The notes under the pieces were generated by a model. That model did no database searches. It was not told the origin of the DNA and saw only the letters and a program-made list of their open reading frames with translations. This document shows, piece by piece, positions 6,308 to 10,437 of a DNA stretch of 10,437 nt. Source of the stretch: 2-01-FULL-39-10-A sp964525395 (GTDB taxonomy: Bacteria > Patescibacteriota > Microgenomatia > Levybacterales > UBA12049); contig CAZGGU010000028.1 in the NCBI GenBank assembly GCA_964525395.1, positions 1 through 10,437 on the forward strand. Direction: 5' to 3'. A program made the translations under genes and the position numbers. Within the stretch, counting starts at the first letter, position 1. Each line of letters starts with the position of its first letter.

Positions 6308-8347
6308 TTAGATTAGGAATGCAGCAATTAAGAGTGCTACGATATTTAAAACTTTAATCATTGGGTTAATTGCTGGACCTGCTGTGTCTTTATAGGGATC
6401 TCCTACTGTGTCGCCTGTTACTGCTGAGGCATGTGCGAATGAACCTTTTCCTCCGAAGTTGCCTTCTTCGATATATTTTTTAGTGTTATCCCAAGCTGCT
6501 CCACCCGTGGTCATAGAAATAGCTACAAAAAGTCCTGTAACGATTGCCCCGATTAACATGCCTCCTAGTGCTACTGGGCCAAGTAAAAAACCAACGATGA
6601 TTGGAGCCACAACTGGAATTAGTGCTGGTACAATCATTTGTTTGATTGCAGACGTTGTAACTATGTCTACAGCTTTCGCATATTCTGGCTGCGCTTTACC
6701 GCTCATGATTCCTTTGATTTCTTTAAACTGGCGTCTTACCTCATCAACTACTGCAACTGATGCTTTTCCGACCGCTTCCATTGCAAGTGCTCCAAAGAAG
6801 TATGGAAGAGCTCCACCGATAAATAGTCCTACGATGAGTCTTGGGTCAGCGAGTGTAAAGGATGCATTAGTTATGTTGCCACCTAGTCTTGTCAGCTCTT
6901 CTGTATAACTAGCAAAAAGCACTAATGCCGCAAGGCCAGCTGAGCCAATTGCATATGCTTTTGTAACTGCTTTTGTTGTATTTCCTACAGCATCAAGCGG
7001 ATCGGTAACATTTCTTACTTTTTCTGGAAGTCCTGACATTTCTACAATTCCACCCGCATTATCAGTGATTGGGCCAAATGCATCGATTGCTACTACGATT
7101 CCAGTTAGGGAAAGCATAGACATGGCTGCGATTGCTACACCGTAAATTCCAGCAAGTTCAAAGGCAATTAGAGTTCCTGCTGAAATTAGAAGAATGGGTG
7201 CGAGCGTGGATTTCATTGAGACTGCTAGACCTGCTATAACATTTGTTCCGGATCCAGTTTTAGATGCATTAGCTATGGTTCTGACAGGGCTAAATTTCTT
7301 AGATGTGTAAAACTCTGTAATGAATACCATTCCTAGTGTAATTACGAGTCCGATTGATGAAGCAATAAAAAGTGACATTGTAGAAATTTCACCAAGTCCA
7401 TTCGGAAAAAGTATATTAGTTAAGAACCAGAATCCAATTAAAGCAAGAACAGAGGCTGAGATTAAGCCTGCATAAAGAGCTGTCATAATTCCTTTACCGC
7501 GAACGCGAACAAACCAGGTTCCGATAATACTAGTAAAAATCGAAATCGCTCCGATCAGGAGTGGGTAGACTAGTACTGTGTGATTTCCCCTAAAAGCTAA
7601 GTCACCTAAGATCATAGCCGCAACAGCAGTAATAACGTAGGTCTCGAAAAGATCAGCAGCCATACCAGCATCATCGCCGACGTTATCTCCTACTAAATCA
7701 GCAATAACCCCTGGATTTCTAGGATCATCTTCAGGAATTCCTTTTTCGATTTTTCCTACCATGTCAGTTCCTACATCTGCTGATTTGGTATAAATTCCTC
7801 CACCTAGTCTTGCGAATACTGAAATGAGCGAGCCTCCAAAGCCCAGCGCTATTAAAGGTGCTAAGTTTGGAGTTGCATCTTCTTTGGCTAAAAACATATA
7901 AAATCCAGCCACAGCGATAATCGCTAATCCGCAAACAAACATACCAGTGACTGCTCCACCTTTAAAGGCCATATTGAATGCGGGAGATAAGCCTTTTTTT
8001 GCAGCTTCAGCAGTGCGTATATTGCTTCTAACCGCAATGCTCATTCCTGCTATTCCAGCTGCAGCGCTTAATAATGCGCCAATAGCGAACCCGAGGGATG
8101 TATAGAAATCAAATGCAAAGAAGAGAATTGCGAAAATAAGAATCCCAATAACTGAAACCACCATATATTGTTTTCTCATAAATGCGTTTGCACCCTCAGA
8201 AATAGCATCAGCGATAGCGTTCATTTTTTTATCGCCGCGTGGATTTTTAAGAATTACAAATGAGAGATAGATTCCATAGAGGATCGAAAGAAAACCTGCT
8301 CCTAAGCAAATAGCAATAGCATTATTTGTAATAAATGATAAGTCCAT
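6308..8347 (-). CDS. hppA: membrane-bound proton-translocating pyrophosphatase, K+-independent type
   Basis: This integral membrane protein (679 aa, about 16 helices expected) hydrolyses pyrophosphate and pumps cations outward. The conserved pyrophosphate/magnesium motifs are all present: DVGTDMVGKIE with EDDPRNPG and DLVGDNVGDDAG (191-228), IDAFGPITDNAGG (421-433), and GDTVGDPYKDTAGPAINP (645-662). The diagnostic loop reads GNTTKAVTK (455-463), with Lys459 and Thr462 where K+-dependent enzymes have Ala and Gly/Ala. This marks the K+-independent group, whose known members pump H+ rather than Na+. The enzyme would recycle pyrophosphate from nucleic acid and protein synthesis into proton-motive force, useful to a fermentative cell. 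Its promoter lies just upstream with TATAAT ending 8 bp before the ATG. It sits between gyrB and gyrA, an unusual position, and ends 7 bp before gyrA. Confidence 0.97.
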   Translation of the reverse strand: MDLSFITNNAIAICLGAGFLSILYGIYLSFVILKNPRGDKKMNAIADAISEGANAFMRKQYMVVSVIGILIFAILFFAFDFYTSLGFAIGALLSAAAGIAGMSIAVRSNIRTAEAAKKGLSPAFNMAFKGGAVTGMFVCGLAIIAVAGFYMFLAKEDATPNLAPLIALGFGGSLISVFARLGGGIYTKSADVGTDMVGKIEKGIPEDDPRNPGVIADLVGDNVGDDAGMAADLFETYVITAVAAMILGDLAFRGNHTVLVYPLLIGAISIFTSIIGTWFVRVRGKGIMTALYAGLISASVLALIGFWFLTNILFPNGLGEISTMSLFIASSIGLVITLGMVFITEFYTSKKFSPVRTIANASKTGSGTNVIAGLAVSMKSTLAPILLISAGTLIAFELAGIYGVAIAAMSMLSLTGIVVAIDAFGPITDNAGGIVEMSGLPEKVRNVTDPLDAVGNTTKAVTKAYAIGSAGLAALVLFASYTEELTRLGGNITNASFTLADPRLIVGLFIGGALPYFFGALAMEAVGKASVAVVDEVRRQFKEIKGIMSGKAQPEYAKAVDIVTTSAIKQMIVPALIPVVAPIIVGFLLGPVALGGMLIGAIVTGLFVAISMTTGGAAWDNTKKYIEEGNFGGKGSFAHASAVTGDTVGDPYKDTAGPAINPMIKVLNIVALLIAAFLI

Positions 8348-8355
8348 AAAAAAAT

Positions 8356-8384
8356 ATTATACCTAAGTCCAATTTAAAATTCAA
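8356..8384 (-). promoter_or_regulatory. promoter of hppA (and probably gyrA-folD)
   Basis: The minus strand reads TTGAAT (8384-8379), a 17-bp spacer and a perfect TATAAT (8361-8356). The ATG of hppA at 8347 follows after 8 bp (an A and seven T), leaving no room for a ribosome binding site. The predicted transcript starts at or within about 2 nt of the ATG. It lies in the 78-bp gap after gyrB. I see no convincing terminator in that gap, so gyrB transcripts may also read through into hppA. Confidence 0.65.
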
Positions 8385-8425
8385 AGCTTAAAACAATGAA
8401 TTTGATTGTCTTCGCAACCTTTTAA

Positions 8426-10437
8426 TTAAATATCCAGATTTGCTGTTTTAGCGTTACTTTGAATGAAATGTTTTCTTGGTGGAACTTCGTCTCCCATAAG
8501 CATGGTAAATGTAGCATCTGCCTCTTCTGCATCATCGATTGCTACCTTTTTAAGAACTCTATTCTCAGGATTCATCGTAGTCTCCCATAATTGTTCAGGA
8601 TTCATTTCTCCAAGACCTTTATATCTTTGGATTGAGTAGCCCTTTTTAGGCGCCGCTTCAGGGGCTTCTATTACTACTTCTCCATCCTCTCCTACAGCTT
8701 GCGCAAGCGCATCAGCTTTCTTACCTGTTTTAAGGAGTGCATCTTTTTCAGCATCAGAATAGACATAATGAGAATTCTTGCCAACTGTTATCTTATAAAG
8801 AGGAGGTTGTGCGATATATAAATATCCTTCTCTAATAATCTCTGGCATATGTCTAAAGAAGAAAGTAAGGATAAGAGTTTCAATATGCTCTCCGTCTACA
8901 TCTGCATCAGTCATGATAATAATTCTGTGATATCTGAGCTTTTCAAACTTAATTGTTTCTCCTATTCCCATTCCAAGCGCAATAATAAGATTTTTTACTT
9001 CTTCATGTTCGATTATCTTATCGAGCCTCGCTCTCTCTGTATTAAGAATTTTACCTTTAAGTGGAAGAATAGCTTGGAATTTTCGATCTCTTCCTTGCTT
9101 AGCTGATCCTCCTGCAGAATCTCCCTCTACTAGGTAAAGCTCAGATAAGGTTGGATCTTTTTCTTGGCAATCGGCAAGTTTTCCTGGCAGGGAGGACCCC
9201 TCAAGCGCGCCTTTTCTAAGAATGGCTTCTTTAGCTGCTTTGGCTGCAAGTCTTGCTTTGGCTGCAAGATAAACTTTTTCTAAAATTCTTTTTGCGTCAC
9301 TTGGGTTTTCCTCAAAATAAGTGGAAAGACCCTCTTTCGTAATCGTTTGAACCACTGGTTGAATTTCTGCATTTCCAAGTTTTCCTTTAGTTTGTCCTTC
9401 AAACTGGATATTATCCTGAGGCATTTTTACGTAAACGACAGCCGTTAGGCCTTCCTTGGTATCGTCACCAACTATTCCTTCTTCATCATTTTTAAAACTA
9501 CCAATTTTTTTACCGTAGTCATTTATTGCGCGAGTGAGTGCCATTCTAAAACCAGTTAAATGAGTTCCACCGTTAATAGTGTTGATTACGTTTACATAAC
9601 TTTCTACATTTTCTGTATATCCGTCGTTATATTGAAGAGCGATCTCGACTTCCACTTCGCCTTGCTGTTTTTTAATAAAGATGGCTGGTGTGATTGGACC
9701 TTTATTTTCATTAATTTTACTAACGAGCGCTGTAATTCCGCCTTCGAAATAGTAATTAATTTCTTTTTCCTGTCCTTCTCTTAAATCATAGAGATGGAAG
9801 AATAATCCTGGAACAAGATATGCTCTTTCGCGGATAGCCTTTTTTACAGTATCGAATTCAAAAATAGTTGTGGAAAAAATCTGTGAATCTGGAAGGAATG
9901 TAGTCATGGTTCCGCTTTCTCTTTCAGAAAGACCTATATGATCTACTCGAGATTTTGGAATAACTTCCAATTTTCCTTGGGTGATTCCTCTAGCATATTC
10001 CTGTGTGTGGATTTTTCCATCTCTTTTTACTTCCACCCAAACCCATTCAGATAAAGCATTTACCACCGATGCACCTACTCCATGAAGTCCTCCAGAAATT
10101 TTATAAGCAGAACCACCGAATTTTCCGCCTGCATGCAGTTTAGTCATAACCATTTCAAGAGCAGGCTTGTTGTAGTTTGGAACCATGTCTACTGGGATTC
10201 CTCGACCATCATCAGCTACAGTGGCTGAACCATCCTTATTTAAATATATCCAAACATTTTTAGCGAATCCAGCTAATGCTTCGTCCACAGAGTTATCGAT
10301 GATTTCTCTGAGAGATTCGTGAAGACCGATGACATCAGTTGATCCGATGTACATTCCGGGACGTTTTCGTACAGGTTCTAGTCCTTCAAGGACTTGAATA
10401 TTTTTACCGGAATATTCGTTAGGGTTTGTTTGCTTCG
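8426..10437 (-). CDS. gyrB: DNA gyrase subunit B (5' end beyond the window)
   Basis: GyrB supplies the ATPase and Toprim parts of gyrase. The open frame continues 27 codons upstream of the Met at 10354 with QVLEGLEPVRKRPGMYIG, the conserved GyrB N-terminus. That Met is therefore internal and the gene runs off the right edge; 669 residues are visible. Counting from the internal Met: GHKL ATPase with EIIDN (Glu17, Asn21), DDGRGIP (48-54) and GGLHGVGASVVNALS (88-102); the QTKGKLG lysine loop (321-327); Toprim with EGDSAGG (410-416) and TDADVDG (482-488); and the GyrA-binding tail with QRYKGLGEMNPEQLW (576-590), ending in NLDI. It lacks the long insertion seen in enterobacterial GyrB. A stretch of about 40 residues rich in Ala, Glu and Lys (534-574) separates YVYSD from QRYKGLG, longer than in many short GyrBs. 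hppA follows after 78 bp. Confidence 0.97.
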   Translation of the reverse strand, partial: KQTNPNEYSGKNIQVLEGLEPVRKRPGMYIGSTDVIGLHESLREIIDNSVDEALAGFAKNVWIYLNKDGSATVADDGRGIPVDMVPNYNKPALEMVMTKLHAGGKFGGSAYKISGGLHGVGASVVNALSEWVWVEVKRDGKIHTQEYARGITQGKLEVIPKSRVDHIGLSERESGTMTTFLPDSQIFSTTIFEFDTVKKAIRERAYLVPGLFFHLYDLREGQEKEINYYFEGGITALVSKINENKGPITPAIFIKKQQGEVEVEIALQYNDGYTENVESYVNVINTINGGTHLTGFRMALTRAINDYGKKIGSFKNDEEGIVGDDTKEGLTAVVYVKMPQDNIQFEGQTKGKLGNAEIQPVVQTITKEGLSTYFEENPSDAKRILEKVYLAAKARLAAKAAKEAILRKGALEGSSLPGKLADCQEKDPTLSELYLVEGDSAGGSAKQGRDRKFQAILPLKGKILNTERARLDKIIEHEEVKNLIIALGMGIGETIKFEKLRYHRIIIMTDADVDGEHIETLILTFFFRHMPEIIREGYLYIAQPPLYKITVGKNSHYVYSDAEKDALLKTGKKADALAQAVGEDGEVVIEAPEAAPKKGYSIQRYKGLGEMNPEQLWETTMNPENRVLKKVAIDDAEEADATFTMLMGDEVPPRKHFIQSNAKTANLDI

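Noticed and set aside
6408..6908. A 166-codon open frame on the plus strand opposite hppA.
   Set aside because: It is antisense to a fully conserved membrane pyrophosphatase, its product is unlike any family I know, and its length follows from the biased codon use of hppA.
8390..8412. An inverted repeat (8-bp arms, 7-nt loop) after gyrB as an intrinsic terminator.
   Set aside because: The stem is nearly all A-T with a G-U pair, and the T run lies inside the stem rather than after it.
8426..10354. gyrB starting at the Met at 10354.
   Set aside because: The frame stays open to the window edge and encodes the conserved QVLEGLEPVRKRPG stretch just upstream, so this Met is internal.
3838..10437. 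The two topoisomerase genes being parC and parE.
   Set aside because: GyrA has a recognisable GyrA box and a complete pinwheel domain, and GyrB has the typical QTKGKLG and EGDSAGG context; only one type II enzyme is in view.
3838..10437. Inteins in gyrA, gyrB or hppA.
   Set aside because: All conserved motifs are contiguous and lengths are normal; no Hint-type splice junctions are seen.

Overview
This window comes from a low-GC bacterium and is mostly ordinary core metabolism. Short intergenic gaps, an almost complete lack of Shine-Dalgarno sequences, a single gyrase next to a membrane pyrophosphatase, and small single-pass surface proteins all fit a Patescibacteria (Candidate Phyla Radiation) genome. 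That placement is inference; I cannot name a lineage. Reading is in the standard bacterial code: conserved proteins read through cleanly, and TGA ends at least two genes, so TGA is not recoded.

Right part (3031-10437, minus strand). Transcription runs right to left through gyrB (5' end outside the window), hppA, gyrA and folD. gyrB is followed by a 78-bp gap holding a strong promoter for hppA. From hppA on, the genes are packed tightly: 7 bp to gyrA and 0 bp between gyrA and folD (TAA directly followed by ATG). The cluster pairs both DNA gyrase subunits with a proton-pumping pyrophosphatase and the bifunctional one-carbon folate enzyme FolD.

Middle (1818-3045). A plus-strand gene for a 361-aa protein converges on folD, and the two reading frames overlap by 15 bp at their ends. 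Its C-terminal third carries an EXXE-27-EXXD pattern typical of MazG-like all-alpha nucleotide pyrophosphohydrolases. It has not been assigned a function. The 142-bp gap at 1818-1959 is the longest gene-free stretch in the window and holds divergent promoters.

Left part (1-1817, minus strand). Four small genes: a single-pass membrane protein with a LysM-like outer domain, a SIMPL/DUF541 membrane-anchored protein, a 44-aa basic protein starting 1 bp after the SIMPL stop, and a 118-aa hydrophilic, probably disordered protein. The first two look like a cell-surface pair.

The most interesting cross-cutting signal is promoter placement. Four good promoters, plus one weaker one, have a -10 box ending only 6 to 10 bp before the ATG. 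This predicts leaderless or nearly leaderless transcripts, while genes inside operons start by stop/start adjacency. I see no tRNA, rRNA, CRISPR array, insertion sequence, intein or obvious phage gene. No clear new multi-gene system is present; the 361-aa MazG-like protein and the small surface genes are the least explained parts.
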